Assembly (NCBI RefSeq): GCF_001753205.1
Contig: NZ_CP017560.1
Location: forward strand, 1,984,001 to 2,048,000
From: Sporosarcina ureilytica
Lineage (GTDB): Bacteria; Bacillota; Bacilli; Bacillales_A; Planococcaceae
DNA length: 64,000 nucleotides
Direction of reading: 5' to 3'
In this document: positions 26,943-36,649 of the stretch, piece after piece
Layout: each line of letters opens with the position of its first letter
How positions within the stretch are numbered: position 1 is the first letter of the stretch
Made by a program: the position numbers and the translations under genes
The notes under the pieces: model-generated
Told to the model about the DNA's origin: nothing
Databases searched by the model: none
The model's input: only the letters and a program-made list of their open reading frames with translations

Positions 26943-28843
26943 ACATTTTCTCTTTTCAATACATATTTTTCAACTACACCATGTACTTCAACAGCCAGAT
27001 TTTCAGCAGTCATTCCAATTTCAGCTAATAATTGCGGCACATCTCCATGTTCAATAAATTGATCTGGGATTCCCATTCTCTCAATCGGTGCAGCATTATA
27101 GGATACATCATGCGCATATTCCAATACCGCGCTACCAAATCCACCAGCAAGTACAGCTTCCTCTACAGTCATGATTGGAATTTCCTGGTCAAATAAATTG
27201 TCGAGCATGTGAGTATCAAGTGGTTTAATGAATCGTGCATTAACCACCATGACTTCTAACCCTTTTTCTGATAGCAAATCAGCTGCTTCCAAAGCCATTG
27301 GAATACTTGTTCCAAATGTTAAAATGGCCGCATCGGTTCCCCGGCGAATAACTTCCCAAGTGCCAATCGGAATTGGTTGTAAAGTTTCATCAAGCGGAAC
27401 CCCTAAACCATTCCCCCTCGGATATCGAATGGCAATGGGTCCATCATTATAATCCATTGCAGTTTTCACCATATGTTGTCCTTCATTTTCATCTTTTGGC
27501 ATCATAATAACTAAATTCGGCATATGACGTAAAAACGCAATGTCATAAACCCCCTGGTGTGTTTCTCCATCTGCGCCTACAAGACCTGCTCTATCAATCC
27601 CGAAAACGACATTTAAGTTTTGTCGGGAAATATCGTGCAGCACTTGGTCGTAAGATCGTTGTAAAAATGTCGAATAAATCGCCAGAAAAGGTTTCATTCC
27701 TTGAGTCGCAAGACCTGCCGCCATTGTTGTTGCATGCTGTTCCGCAATTCCAACATCAAAAAAGCGGTCCGGAAACTCTTCTGCAAAAGCTTCTAATTTC
27801 GAGCCGACTGGCATTGCCGGTGTGATGGCTACAACTCGTTTATCATCCCGCGCAATTTCGCTAACAGTATCGGCAATCAAGCCGCTCCATGACGGGGCAG
27901 ATGCTGTTGACTTCACAAAATCTCCCGTTTCAATTTTATACGGACCTGTCCCGTGCCAAGTACCAATTTTATCGTTTTCGGCAGGACGATAGCCTTTCCC
28001 TTTTTTCGTAATTACATGAAAAAGAATCGGCCCTTCCATTTTCTTTGCATAGTTTAAATTACGTTCTAAATCTACAAAATCATGCCCATCAACTGGTCCT
28101 AGATACGTGAAGCCAAGCTCTTCGAAAAAGACCCCTGATACAAGTAAATACTTTAAACTATCTTTTACACGTTCAGCAGCCGTTGCTACCTTACCACCAA
28201 CTGCTGGAATCTTTTTTAAAATGTACTCTAACTCGTCTTTCACAGAATTATACTTCCCTGCAGTACGAAGTTTTCCTAAGATAGAATGTAATGCGCCTAC
28301 GTTGGGAGCAATAGACATTTCATTATCATTTAGAATAACAATCATATTCGTTTTCTCATGTCCAATATGATTTAACGCTTCAAGCGCCATACCGCCAGTT
28401 AAAGCACCATCACCGATAATCGGTAATACGTAATTGTCTTCTCCTTTAATATCACGAGCCACGGCCATTCCCATTGCTGCTGATAAAGAAGTCGAACTAT
28501 GGCCCGCTTCCCAAACGTCGTGTACACTTTCGTCCATTTTAGGAAATCCGCAAAGCCCTTTATATTGTCTTAACGTATCAAATTCATTTGCTCGTCCAGT
28601 TAAAATTTTATGAACGTATGCTTGATGACCGACGTCCCATAGAAATTTATCATTCGGACTGTCAAAAAGCTTATGTAGAATTAATGTTAATTCTACTACG
28701 CCAAGGTTTGGGCCAATATGACCACCGGTAACAGATAATTTCTCGATTAGGAAGGAGCGAATGTTCGTTGCAAGTTCTTTCAATTGCTCATTATCGAGCT
28801 GTTTAATAAAAGATGGATTATTAATTTTTGTTAGATCCACCAT
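26939..28843 (-). CDS. dxs: 1-deoxy-D-xylulose-5-phosphate synthase
   Basis: First step of the MEP isoprenoid pathway: pyruvate plus glyceraldehyde 3-phosphate to DXP, thiamine-diphosphate dependent. About 634 residues. [15 protein letters not shown] and the ThDP motif [18 protein letters not shown]...NDNEMSI are in the N-terminal domain; [15 protein letters not shown] and [13 protein letters not shown] follow in the pyrimidine domain. The ATG at 28843 has an AAGGTG ribosome site seven bases upstream. Part of the xseA-xseB-ispA-dxs-tlyA-argR-recN chain. Confidence 0.96.
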   Translation of the reverse strand: MVDLTKINNPSFIKQLDNEQLKELATNIRSFLIEKLSVTGGHIGPNLGVVELTLILHKLFDSPNDKFLWDVGHQAYVHKILTGRANEFDTLRQYKGLCGFPKMDESVHDVWEAGHSSTSLSAAMGMAVARDIKGEDNYVLPIIGDGALTGGMALEALNHIGHEKTNMIVILNDNEMSIAPNVGALHSILGKLRTAGKYNSVKDELEYILKKIPAVGGKVATAAERVKDSLKYLLVSGVFFEELGFTYLGPVDGHDFVDLERNLNYAKKMEGPILFHVITKKGKGYRPAENDKIGTWHGTGPYKIETGDFVKSTASAPSWSGLIADTVSEIARDDKRVVAITPAMPVGSKLEAFAEEFPDRFFDVGIAEQHATTMAAGLATQGMKPFLAIYSTFLQRSYDQVLHDISRQNLNVVFGIDRAGLVGADGETHQGVYDIAFLRHMPNLVIMMPKDENEGQHMVKTAMDYNDGPIAIRYPRGNGLGVPLDETLQPIPIGTWEVIRRGTDAAILTFGTSIPMALEAADLLSEKGLEVMVVNARFIKPLDTHMLDNLFDQEIPIMTVEEAVLAGGFGSAVLEYAHDVSYNAAPIERMGIPDQFIEHGDVPQLLAEIGMTAENLAVEVHGVVEKYVLKRENV

Positions 28844-28934
28844 TATCACACACCTTCACAAATTAATAACGACCTACGTTGTTATCCTTCATCTCATTAT
28901 AACAACTGAAACGCTCAGTACAAGAATTTCACGT

Positions 28935-29819
28935 TTAAAAATTCCGTTCTACAATATAGTCTGCAAAGAGCGCAAGTAAAGAATCGTCCTTTTCTAAAAA
29001 GGCTAATGACTGTTTCGCAAGCAGATGATGATGCATCAGTTGTTTTCTAGCACCTTCAAGCCCTAAAACAATAGGATAAGTTGTCTTTTCACTCGATTCG
29101 TCGCTACCTGCGTTTTTTCCTAATTCTTCGGTCGTTGATGTCACATCTAAAATGTCATCTTGAATTTGAAAGGCCAGTCCTATATTCTCGGCATATGCTT
29201 TAATCGCTTTCATTTTTTCAACGTCTATATCCGCAAGTATGCCACCTGACACGATACAAAAAGTAAGAAGCGCACCCGTTTTATTTAAATGAATTAATTC
29301 TAATTCTTGTAATGATAAACTTTTTTTCTCGCCTTCAAGATCTAACACTTGTCCAGCGACCATCCCATTTGCCCCTGATGCAATTGCTAATAACCGAATT
29401 AGTTCAATGGTTTTTTCTGGACGCGTATTCGGTAAACTCGCTAATGTTTCAAAAGCAAGTGTTTGTAAAGCATCGCCGGCAAGTATGGCCAGTGCTTCAC
29501 CGTATACTTTATGATTCGTTGGTTTTCCGCGGCGTAAATCATCATCGTCCATGCTTGGTAAATCATCATGAATAAGAGAGTATGTATGAATGAGTTCAAT
29601 TGCTGCTGCAACTTCCAATGCATCTTCCGCGTGAACGCCTAGGTCTTCAAGTGTAGCTAAGACTAGTAAAGGGCGAATTCGCTTTCCGCCTGCATGAACC
29701 GAATACAGCATAGCTGCTTGTAAACTCTCTGGGATATCTTTTCTCATTAGAATCGTATGTAAGGTATCGTTAATTCTAGGTGTGTTCTTTTCAATAAATT
29801 GGTCTAATTTATTCTTCAT
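28935..29819 (-). CDS. ispA: Polyprenyl (farnesyl/geranyl) diphosphate synthase
   Basis: Condenses IPP with DMAPP and GPP to farnesyl diphosphate. About 294 residues. The first aspartate-rich motif is [17 protein letters not shown], the second is [19 protein letters not shown]. The ATG at 29819 gives [12 protein letters not shown] and overlaps the end of xseB by 11 bases; a longer in-frame reading to 29873 lies inside xseB. Chain length (C15) is inferred from length and from position next to xseB and dxs. Confidence 0.93.
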   Translation of the reverse strand: MKNKLDQFIEKNTPRINDTLHTILMRKDIPESLQAAMLYSVHAGGKRIRPLLVLATLEDLGVHAEDALEVAAAIELIHTYSLIHDDLPSMDDDDLRRGKPTNHKVYGEALAILAGDALQTLAFETLASLPNTRPEKTIELIRLLAIASGANGMVAGQVLDLEGEKKSLSLQELELIHLNKTGALLTFCIVSGGILADIDVEKMKAIKAYAENIGLAFQIQDDILDVTSTTEELGKNAGSDESSEKTTYPIVLGLEGARKQLMHHHLLAKQSLAFLEKDDSLLALFADYIVERNF

Positions 29820-30054
29820 CTTTGACCGCACCTTTAGTCGGTTCGAACGGTTCTCTTTCACCATTCTCATCAATAATAGACATTAATTGTTTTTCAGCAT
29901 GTTGCAATTTCCCTTGACAAAACGCAGACAATTCCATTCCTTCTTTGTAGAGCGTAATTGCATCTTCTAATGGAACATCTCCTGTTTCAAGTTTCTTTAC
30001 AACTTCTTCTAACTTAAGCATTGCTTCTTCAAAGCGAATTGGCTCCTCTTTCAA
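29809..30054 (-). CDS. xseB: Exodeoxyribonuclease VII small subunit
   Basis: Small helical subunit (81 residues) of exonuclease VII, which degrades single-stranded DNA in both directions. Characteristic [20 protein letters not shown] and [14 protein letters not shown]. Its start directly follows the xseA stop, and its stop overlaps the ispA start. Confidence 0.93.
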   Translation of the reverse strand: MKEEPIRFEEAMLKLEEVVKKLETGDVPLEDAITLYKEGMELSAFCQGKLQHAEKQLMSIIDENGEREPFEPTKGAVKDEE

Positions 30055-31410
30055 TTAACTCTCCTCCAAGTCATCTTTATGAATTGATTTTATCATAGCT
30101 TCTGCGGTACCATCTTGCATTTTTATTTTGACAGAACCACCAATTTCTAAAGTTTGTACTGATTTTTGAACTTTTTCATGTTGATAAACGATGGAATAGC
30201 CTCGTTCTATGACATGTAAAGGATTTAACGAGGTTAACATTCGCACAGTCGATGAAAAACGATTTTGGTGTTGTTTTAAGTCATGTGTAGACGTTGTCAT
30301 TAACCGATTCGTTAACACGCTAATTTCACGCGCGGCCTCATTGACACGGTTCATAGGAGAAATTGTTTTCAATCGATTTGTTAACCGTTCTAATCGGATT
30401 TCATCTCGCTCTGTGATGGATTTTGAACTTCTCCTTAACCTCTCATCCAGATGAATGTGCTTTTCGATAAAAGGTCGATAAAGTCGTTCAGGGAATTGGA
30501 GAGGATATGAGGTTTGAAGCGTTGTTAATTGTTTTTGTTCATGTTTAATTTTATATGAAAATGCTCGATACAATGCACGTTTTCTATCGAGAATTCTATC
30601 TATCAATTCTTCGCGTGCTGGTACGGCTAATTCTGCGGCAGCTGTTGGCGTTGGTGCTCTTTTATCCGCAACAAAATCTGCGATTGTCGTATCTGTTTCG
30701 TGCCCGACAGCACTGATAATTGGAATGCGACTCGAAAAAATAGCCCGAGCGACGATTTCCTCGTTAAATGCCCATAAATCCTCAATAGATCCTCCACCGC
30801 GTCCAACAATAAGGACATCAATGCCGCCATAGTCATTTGCTTGTTCGATAGCTTTAACAATGGATGGTTCTGCCTGTGGACCTTGGACAATCGCTGGAAA
30901 TAAGATAATTTCAGCTAATGGGTAACGCCTTGAAATTGTCGAACAAATATCTTGTATCGCTGCACCTGTTTGAGCAGTGACAACACCGACCGTCGTGGGA
31001 TAAACAGGTAACGGAACTTTCCATTTTTCATTAAACAATCCTTCTTGTTCAAGCTTTTCCTTCAATTGTTCAAAAGCAAGATATAGTGCACCTATGCCGT
31101 CTGGTTGCATCGTTTGGACATAGAGTTGATATTGCCCACTCGCTTCATAGACGGAAACATCTCCAATAATAAGCACATTCATACCGTTTTCTGGTCTGAA
31201 TTTTAATTTGAGTGCATTCATTTTAAACATAACCGCACGAATCCGACTTTTGTCATCTTTTAAAGTGAAATAAACATGTCCACTCGGATGAAGCGTGACG
31301 TTTGAAAGCTCTCCTTTCACGTACACTTGCCGTAAATGTGGATCCGCATCAAACTTTCTTTTCACATATTTCGTTAACGCTTGGACAGTTAAATATGGAT
31401 TTTTCGTCAC
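30055..31410 (-). CDS. xseA: Exodeoxyribonuclease VII large subunit
   Basis: Catalytic subunit of exonuclease VII. About 451 residues: N-terminal OB fold (VYVKGELSNVTLHPSGHVYF), a catalytic domain with GGGSIEDLWAFNEE and SAVGHETDTTIADFVADKRAPTP-type motifs, then a long coiled coil and a C-terminal strand domain. The GTG at 31410 is preceded by GAGGGGG seven bases upstream and gives the usual start (M)TKNPYLTV; a longer reading to 31476 runs through a hairpin and is not real. Confidence 0.94.
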   Translation of the reverse strand: MTKNPYLTVQALTKYVKRKFDADPHLRQVYVKGELSNVTLHPSGHVYFTLKDDKSRIRAVMFKMNALKLKFRPENGMNVLIIGDVSVYEASGQYQLYVQTMQPDGIGALYLAFEQLKEKLEQEGLFNEKWKVPLPVYPTTVGVVTAQTGAAIQDICSTISRRYPLAEIILFPAIVQGPQAEPSIVKAIEQANDYGGIDVLIVGRGGGSIEDLWAFNEEIVARAIFSSRIPIISAVGHETDTTIADFVADKRAPTPTAAAELAVPAREELIDRILDRKRALYRAFSYKIKHEQKQLTTLQTSYPLQFPERLYRPFIEKHIHLDERLRRSSKSITERDEIRLERLTNRLKTISPMNRVNEAAREISVLTNRLMTTSTHDLKQHQNRFSSTVRMLTSLNPLHVIERGYSIVYQHEKVQKSVQTLEIGGSVKIKMQDGTAEAMIKSIHKDDLEES

Positions 31411-31436
31411 TTGTATTCCCCCTCTTTGAACGGATA

Positions 31437-31470
31437 GAAACGCTGTTCTACCTATGAAGAACAGCGTTTC
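31437..31470 (-). terminator. Hairpin between folD and xseA
   Basis: GAAACGCTGTTCT pairs with AGAACAGCGTTTC, a perfect 13-bp stem, but no T-run follows on the minus strand. It may be an attenuator, processing site or partial terminator. Confidence 0.5.
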
Positions 31471-31483
31471 ATACACCTAGATA

Positions 31484-32356
31484 TTATTTGTCTTCGTGTT
31501 TATCCGTATCGCATACCTGTTCAGCACTAAGAAGCGTATTTTTAAGTAGCATCGTAATTGTCATTGGACCTACCCCACCAGGTACTGGCGTAATCATAGA
31601 TGACTTTTCTTTCACATCGGCAAAATCTACATCTCCGCATAATTTGCCATTTTCGTCTCGGTTCATGCCAACGTCAATCACAACGGCGCCTTCTTTAATA
31701 TGCTCTTTTTTAATAAACTTCGCCATACCAATCGCGACGATTAATATATCAGCTTGCTTTGTATGATGAGCTAAGTCTTTTGTTCGGGAATGACAATAAG
31801 TGACCGTTGCATCTCGCTGTAATAAAAGTTGTCCCATTGGTTTACCAACAATATTACTGCGTCCAATGATAACGGCATGCTTCCCTTTGATCTGTGTGTT
31901 TGTTCGTTCAAGCAATTTAATGATTCCGTATGGTGTACAAGACAAATATGTGCTTTGACCAATCATCATCTTTCCAACATTTACCGGATGAAAACCGTCA
32001 ACATCTTTCGCTGGATCGATGGCCAAAATAACACGATTTTCATCGATATGCTTTGGCAAAGGTAATTGTACAAGGATTCCATGAATCGAATCATCATCAT
32101 TTAGTTGGGCAATACAATCCAGTATTTCTTGCTCGCTTACCGTAGCTGCTAACTGAATTAACTCAGATTTCATCCCTACTTCAACACTCGATTTTTGCTT
32201 GTTTTTAACATATGTATGGGAAGCTGGGTCGTCACCGACAATGATTACAGCAAGTCCAGGGGTACATCCTTTACTTTGAAGTTTTTGCACGCGCTCTTTA
32301 ATTTCTTCACGAATGATAGTCCCTATTGCTTTTCCATCAATTAATTTTTTGTCCAC
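31484..32356 (-). CDS. folD: Bifunctional methylene-THF dehydrogenase/cyclohydrolase FolD
   Basis: Interconverts 5,10-methylene-THF and 10-formyl-THF using NADP. About 290 residues. Signatures are [13 protein letters not shown] (catalytic lysine), [24 protein letters not shown] and the Rossmann [15 protein letters not shown]; near the end is [17 protein letters not shown]. The GTG at 32356 has GGAGG eight bases upstream; a TTG five codons earlier overlaps the ribosome site. It links one-carbon flux with the glycine cleavage operon at 54-58 kb. Confidence 0.95.
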   Translation of the reverse strand: MDKKLIDGKAIGTIIREEIKERVQKLQSKGCTPGLAVIIVGDDPASHTYVKNKQKSSVEVGMKSELIQLAATVSEQEILDCIAQLNDDDSIHGILVQLPLPKHIDENRVILAIDPAKDVDGFHPVNVGKMMIGQSTYLSCTPYGIIKLLERTNTQIKGKHAVIIGRSNIVGKPMGQLLLQRDATVTYCHSRTKDLAHHTKQADILIVAIGMAKFIKKEHIKEGAVVIDVGMNRDENGKLCGDVDFADVKEKSSMITPVPGGVGPMTITMLLKNTLLSAEQVCDTDKHEDK

Positions 32357-32379
32357 TTGTATGTCCTCCAAATGATTTA

Positions 32380-32760
32380 CTAGTTTTTCGTAAACTTTGA
32401 TAATACCCCATTAACAAAACGACCCGATTTTTCATCACCAAACGTTTTACTTAGCTCGATCGCTTCATTCATGATGACGCGTTCAGGAGCTTCTTCGCTA
32501 TAAAGCAATTCAAATATAGCAAGTCGTAAAATAGTTCTTTCTATCTTGGGCAAACGATCTAGCGCCCAGTTTTCCAAGTTTTCAGTAAGAGCAGCGTCAA
32601 TTTCCTCTCTATGCTGCATTGTACCGCGCACTAAATGTTCGTAGAAGTCATTCGATTCTTCCTCTACAATAAAAGCTATCGCCTCTTCTATTGGTAAGTC
32701 TGTATTATCTAATTGAAAAAGCGTTTGAATCGCTTTTTCACGTGCAATTCTTCTGTTCAT
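32380..32760 (-). CDS. nusB: Transcription antitermination factor NusB
   Basis: All-helical RNA-binding protein that, with NusE (S10), supports antitermination on rRNA operons. 126 residues from the chosen start. [18 protein letters not shown] is the arginine-rich RNA-binding N-terminus; [11 protein letters not shown] and [20 protein letters not shown] are family signatures. The ATG at 32760 has GAGGAG eight bases upstream; longer reading frames add unconserved residues. Confidence 0.95.
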   Translation of the reverse strand: MNRRIAREKAIQTLFQLDNTDLPIEEAIAFIVEEESNDFYEHLVRGTMQHREEIDAALTENLENWALDRLPKIERTILRLAIFELLYSEEAPERVIMNEAIELSKTFGDEKSGRFVNGVLSKFTKN

Positions 32761-32849
32761 CTTCATTTCTCCTCTACTGTAGCTTTCCGGCATTATCATA
32801 TCATATCCATAAGTTTCCGGATACAGTAGACTTTTTATACTTCAATAAA

Positions 32850-32940
32850 AGAGTTTGTCCAATAAGTACGAAAAAGTAGAGGGAGAGAATTCACAAAAAA
32901 ATTCTCCTCTACTTTAAATGTGTACTTTTTTGACAGACTA
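32850..32940. terminator. Long hairpin between yqhY and nusB
   Basis: A core stem pairs AAAGTAGAGG plus GAGAATT (32873-32891) with AATTCTCCTCTACTTT (32900-32915). Flanking bases extend the symmetry: GTCCAATAAGTAC on the left and GTGTACTTTTTTGACAGAC on the right are imperfectly complementary. It ends the accB-accC-yqhY transcript, but the symmetry is longer than a normal terminator needs. Confidence 0.7.
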
Positions 32941-32946
32941 TTTACA

Positions 32947-33336
32947 TCATACTGTTTCGGATTCTATGCCAGTAATATGAATATTAACTTCTTTCGTTTC
33001 GAGTGAAGTCATATTGTAAATTGCATTGCGAACTTGTTTTTGAATTTCGAACGCAACTTCACGTACTGAAAAACCATATTGCACGACACAATAAACATCA
33101 ACGGTTAAGCCATCTTCTGACCAACTGGTTTTTACGCCTTTACCGTGCTGAGTGCGTCCAAATTTTTCAGCAACACCCGTGGCGAAATTTCCTCTAGTAT
33201 GTGCGACACCTTTTACTTCATTCGTCGCAATGCCGATGATAACCTCAAGTACTTCTGGAGCAAGCTGAACACGCCCTAATGCTTCATCTTCGGATGGTAC
33301 CATTCCTACAAATGAAGGCATTTCTTTATCTGCCAT
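32947..33336 (-). CDS. yqhY: Asp23/Gls24 family protein YqhY
   Basis: 129-residue Asp23-family protein co-transcribed with accB and accC. The family core is VQLAPEVLEVIIGIATNEVKG and VDVYCVVQYGFSVREVAFEIQ. In B. subtilis YqhY is thought to restrain acetyl-CoA carboxylase activity; the same operon position here supports a related role, which is inference. An AAGGAGG ribosome site precedes the ATG. Confidence 0.9.
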   Translation of the reverse strand: MADKEMPSFVGMVPSEDEALGRVQLAPEVLEVIIGIATNEVKGVAHTRGNFATGVAEKFGRTQHGKGVKTSWSEDGLTVDVYCVVQYGFSVREVAFEIQKQVRNAIYNMTSLETKEVNIHITGIESETV

Positions 33337-33353
33337 TTTCAGTTGTCCTCCTT

Positions 33354-34700
33354 TTACTTCATGATGTCATATTTCTCAAGAAACTTCGTATCAAAATCAC
33401 CTGATTTAAACACTTCATCATCCATCAAATTAAAATGGAATGGAATTGTTGTATCGACACCTTCAATGATAAACTCATCCAGTGCACGCTTCATTCTTAA
33501 AATTGCTTCTTCACGTGTGTCTGCATGAACGATTAGCTTGGCAACCATCGAATCATAAAACGGTGGGATTGTATACCCCGTGTACATCGATGAATCAACA
33601 CGGACGCCGTAACCACCCGGTGGCATATACATCGTTACTTTACCTGGTGAAGGCATAAAGTTTCGCGCTGGGTTTTCAGCATTTATTCGACATTCAATTG
33701 ACCAACCGTTTAACTTGATATCATCTTGTTGTAATGCCAACTTTTCACCTGATGCAATTTTAATTTGTTCTTTGATTAGGTCAACACCTGTAATCATTTC
33801 AGTAATCGTATGCTCTACTTGAATACGTGTATTCATTTCCATGAAATAGAACTTGTTGTTAATATGGTCGAAAATAAATTCAACCGTTCCTGCGCCCTCA
33901 TAATTAACAGCTTTCGCTGCTTTTACAGCTGCTTCACCCATTTCTTGACGAAGTTCAGGTGTAATTGCTGGTGATGGAGCTTCTTCCACTAGTTTTTGCA
34001 TGCGACGCTGAATGGAACAATCACGTTCTCCTAAGTGAATTGTATGTCCAAATTGATCCGCAAGTACTTGTACCTCAACGTGGCGGAATATTTCAATGTA
34101 CTTTTCAAGGTAAACACCGGGATTACCAAATGCAGCCGCGGCTTCTTTTTGTGTAATCTTCACGCCAGTGATTAACTCTTCTTTATTTCTAGCGATACGA
34201 ATTCCTTTACCACCACCGCCAGCAGTTGCTTTTATGATAACTGGAAAACCAATCTTTTCAGCAATTTCCAACGCTTCATGTTCATCGGCTACGATACCAG
34301 TGGAACCTGGAACGATAGGAACTCCTGCTTCACGCATCGTTTCACGCGCAACATCTTTCGTACCCATTTTTGAAATGGCATCGGATGTAGGTCCGATAAA
34401 TTTAATATTGACTTCTTCACAAAGTTCGGCGAAGCTCGCATTTTCAGCAAGAAACCCGTATCCAGGATGAATGCCATCGCAGTCGGTTAATTTTGCCGTA
34501 CTAATAATATTAGAGAAGTTTAAATAGCTATCCGTCGATAATCTTGGCCCGATACAATACGCCTCATCTGCCAACTCTACATGTAAAGCATCTTCATCGG
34601 CTTCAGAATAGACTGCAACAGTTTCAATTCCTAATTCTTTACATGCGCGAATAATACGGACCGCAATCTCTCCACGGTTTGCAATTAATATTTTTTTCAC
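33354..34700 (-). CDS. accC: Acetyl-CoA carboxylase, biotin carboxylase subunit
   Basis: ATP-dependent carboxylation of biotin on AccB, the first half-reaction of fatty acid synthesis. 448 residues. N-terminal [23 protein letters not shown]-grasp glycine loop [17 protein letters not shown], metal and bicarbonate site region [20 protein letters not shown] with [11 protein letters not shown]. Standard length. Fourteen bases separate it from accB. Confidence 0.96.
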   Translation of the reverse strand: MKKILIANRGEIAVRIIRACKELGIETVAVYSEADEDALHVELADEAYCIGPRLSTDSYLNFSNIISTAKLTDCDGIHPGYGFLAENASFAELCEEVNIKFIGPTSDAISKMGTKDVARETMREAGVPIVPGSTGIVADEHEALEIAEKIGFPVIIKATAGGGGKGIRIARNKEELITGVKITQKEAAAAFGNPGVYLEKYIEIFRHVEVQVLADQFGHTIHLGERDCSIQRRMQKLVEEAPSPAITPELRQEMGEAAVKAAKAVNYEGAGTVEFIFDHINNKFYFMEMNTRIQVEHTITEMITGVDLIKEQIKIASGEKLALQQDDIKLNGWSIECRINAENPARNFMPSPGKVTMYMPPGGYGVRVDSSMYTGYTIPPFYDSMVAKLIVHADTREEAILRMKRALDEFIIEGVDTTIPFHFNLMDDEVFKSGDFDTKFLEKYDIMK

Positions 34701-34713
34701 AATCCATTCCTCC

Positions 34714-35217
34714 TTAGTTCGTTTTTACAAGGAAGAGGGGTTGTCCGTACTCGACAAGCTGACCGTCCTTCGCAAGAATTTCTACAATTTCCCCTGAAAC
34801 TTCCGCTTCAATTTCATTGAATAATTTCATCGCTTCAACGATACAAACGATTGACTCGTCCGAAACTTTGTCACCAATTTTCACATATGCATCAGCTTCA
34901 GGTGAAGACGCCGCATAGAATGTTCCAACCATTGGAGATGTAATTTCATGTACAGACTCATCATGTACAACTTCTGCTTGTTGTACAACTGCAGCTGGTG
35001 CTTCCTGTACTGGTTGTGGTTGTGCCTTTACTTCTGGTGCTGGTGCAACAACAACCGGCTGTGCTTCTACTTGCTCAACTTGAACAGGAAGTACTGTTTG
35101 CCCATTGTTTCCTTTTTCTAAAACAACTTTTGCGTTGTCTGCTTCGTATGAGAACTTTTCAATAGAAGACTGATCAATTAGCTTAATAATTTCGCGAATT
35201 TCTTGTATTTTCAACAT
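34714..35217 (-). CDS. accB: Acetyl-CoA carboxylase, biotin carboxyl carrier protein
   Basis: Carries the biotin of acetyl-CoA carboxylase. About 167 residues: N-terminal helical segment, an Ala/Pro/Gln/Val-rich linker (about 45-85) and the C-terminal biotinyl domain with the biotinylated lysine in [12 protein letters not shown] (EAMKL instead of the commoner EAMKM). The ATG at 35217 has AGGAG seven bases upstream. A carrier for the propionyl-CoA carboxylase at the left edge is not visible in the window. Confidence 0.94.
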   Translation of the reverse strand: MLKIQEIREIIKLIDQSSIEKFSYEADNAKVVLEKGNNGQTVLPVQVEQVEAQPVVVAPAPEVKAQPQPVQEAPAAVVQQAEVVHDESVHEITSPMVGTFYAASSPEADAYVKIGDKVSDESIVCIVEAMKLFNEIEAEVSGEIVEILAKDGQLVEYGQPLFLVKTN

Positions 35218-35330
35218 GCCCATTCTCCTGACTACAAAATATTTAATGTTCAACTCTATTTTAGCTGTTTTCTTTCGATTTTGGAATACTTATCATCGAA
35301 ATGTTGTATAATCATTAGATAAAATCAAAA

Positions 35331-35400
35331 AAACATAGCAATTTTTGTAGAATCGGACCATTTTTCTGTCCTTTTCAACACGTTTAATTGCTATGTTTGT
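35331..35400 (-). terminator. Long-stem terminator after spoIIIAH
   Basis: AAACATAGCAATT (35331-35343) pairs with AATTGCTATGTTT (35386-35398); inside the large loop GGACC and a TGTCC can form a second small stem. It lies 44 bases beyond the spoIIIAH stop and separates the spoIIIA and acc units. Confidence 0.6.
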
Positions 35401-35443
35401 TTATATTTTTATTTAGGGCATTCGTTTATTTCTTTCGTTTCCT

Positions 35444-35986
35444 TCAAGAGTCTCCTTTAAAATCTACCTTTACTTTTTTAGCATCTTCCCAATTGGTCAT
35501 GACAAGATGTGTAATTTCACTTGCTTGCTTATTAGAATGTCCATCCTCGGACAAAACTGTAACGGTGACACTATTGCCTTCAGCACGAACGAATGCATCT
35601 GCATAACCTAATGCAATAATTTGCATCTCTAGCAGCGATTCTGCTGATTCTTGTTTAATGAGTTGAGCCATCTCATCAAATACTGCATTCATTTCTTCTG
35701 AGTCTTCAGTTGCATTTAATTTTGAAGTCAATTGTTCTTGGATTTGACTTCGCTCATCACGAACTTCCATTCGCATCGTTTCAAATAAATAACTTTCTGC
35801 AAAAACCGGTTGTTGTTTATCATCTTTGCCTGTCGTTTCCGTTATCGTCGCCGGATTATCGGAATTTCCAAAAATAGTAATTCCATCAAATGGCATTGGC
35901 GATTTTTTGTTCAAATAGTAGATTGAGATAACCGCTACTAGGCTTAATAATGTTAAGAACCATACTGTACGCTTATTTGTTTTCAT
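35444..35986 (-). CDS. spoIIIAH: Stage III sporulation protein SpoIIIAH
   Basis: Mother-cell half of the SpoIIIAH-SpoIIQ feeding-tube channel. 180 residues (about 218 in B. subtilis). One N-terminal membrane helix (residues 9-25, TVWFLTLLSLVAVISIYYLN), then an extracellular linker and the YscJ/FliF-like ring domain in the C-terminal half (MAQLIKQESAESLLEMQIIA, VTVLSEDGHS). Its ATG overlaps the spoIIIAG stop by four bases. Last gene of the operon. Confidence 0.93.
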   Translation of the reverse strand: MKTNKRTVWFLTLLSLVAVISIYYLNKKSPMPFDGITIFGNSDNPATITETTGKDDKQQPVFAESYLFETMRMEVRDERSQIQEQLTSKLNATEDSEEMNAVFDEMAQLIKQESAESLLEMQIIALGYADAFVRAEGNSVTVTVLSEDGHSNKQASEITHLVMTNWEDAKKVKVDFKGDS

Positions 35987-36447
35987 TCTGTTTCCTCCCC
36001 ATTTTTCATTTCGACGATGACAATTTGGTGTTCTGGTAATTGCAGAACAGTTGCTAATGTTTTAGATAATAAATTTTGAATGACTGGATCTCCCCCACCT
36101 TCTGCGACGACAAGAATGCCTTGGATAGGTTTTGAACTTTTCTCCGTCTTTGTCTGGGAAAGAGAGAAATAATTGGAGAGCGGATCTTCTTTGGCGGAGT
36201 CTTTATCGTGATAGTAAATGGCCACTTTTCCAACGCCTTCAATTTTCATTAGTGTTTGTTCTAGTGCAGCTTCTTCTCTTCTGTCCCCCTCAATATTTGA
36301 CTTCCCTCCTCCAATTCCCCATACGTTGGAATTTATAATCATGATAACGAGAACTAATAAGGTTCCGAAAAAAACGGTTTGGATTTTTTTGGTTGGTTTT
36401 TGCATAATATCCCCATTTTCATTCGTTAAGGCATCTTTCTTCGTCAT
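35983..36447 (-). CDS. spoIIIAG: Stage III sporulation protein SpoIIIAG, short form
   Basis: Ring-forming component of the mother-cell side of the channel. 154 residues, against about 229 in B. subtilis. One membrane helix (about 22-38, TVFFGTLLVLVIMIINS), then a ring-building motif domain: LEQTLMKIEGVGKVAIYYHD and PIQGILVVAEGGGDPVIQNL. The segment between these, which in B. subtilis forms the long beta insertion, is only about 25 residues here. Neither the ATG at 36447 nor the ATG at 36405 is certain; only the latter has a purine-rich site (GGGGAT) before it. Confidence 0.88.
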   Translation of the reverse strand: MTKKDALTNENGDIMQKPTKKIQTVFFGTLLVLVIMIINSNVWGIGGGKSNIEGDRREEAALEQTLMKIEGVGKVAIYYHDKDSAKEDPLSNYFSLSQTKTEKSSKPIQGILVVAEGGGDPVIQNLLSKTLATVLQLPEHQIVIVEMKNGEETE

Positions 36448-36469
36448 CAATAATTCATTTTATGCTTGC

Positions 36470-36649
36470 TTATAGATTGCTATGACCAAACAAAGAGAAT
36501 ACAGATTGGATAATCCATAAACCAATTGCCAACTTCACAATTGGCAAAAACTGGTCTTCGGACTCTTCAGGAAGCAGGAGCAATAAAATGGACGTTAATA
36601 ACGAAATAGAAAGTATGCCGGTTAAAAATTTCCCACTTGTCCACCTCAC
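36470..36649 (-). CDS. spoIIIAF: Truncated SpoIIIAF-like two-helix membrane protein (59 aa)
   Basis: An open reading frame in the exact position of spoIIIAF. It starts at a GTG whose GTGA overlaps the spoIIIAE stop and ends at TAA 22 bases before spoIIIAG. The 59-residue product begins MRWTSGKFLTGILSISLLTS, has two hydrophobic segments (about 8-27 and 38-55) joined by LPEESEDQFLP and ends SLFGHSNL. The two-helix hairpin and the loop resemble the N-terminus of SpoIIIAF (about 206 residues), but the soluble C-terminal domain is entirely missing, and no coding sequence for it lies between here and spoIIIAG. Absence of a stop within and the coupled start argue that it is translated. Confidence 0.8.
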   Translation of the reverse strand: MRWTSGKFLTGILSISLLTSILLLLLPEESEDQFLPIVKLAIGLWIIQSVFSLFGHSNL

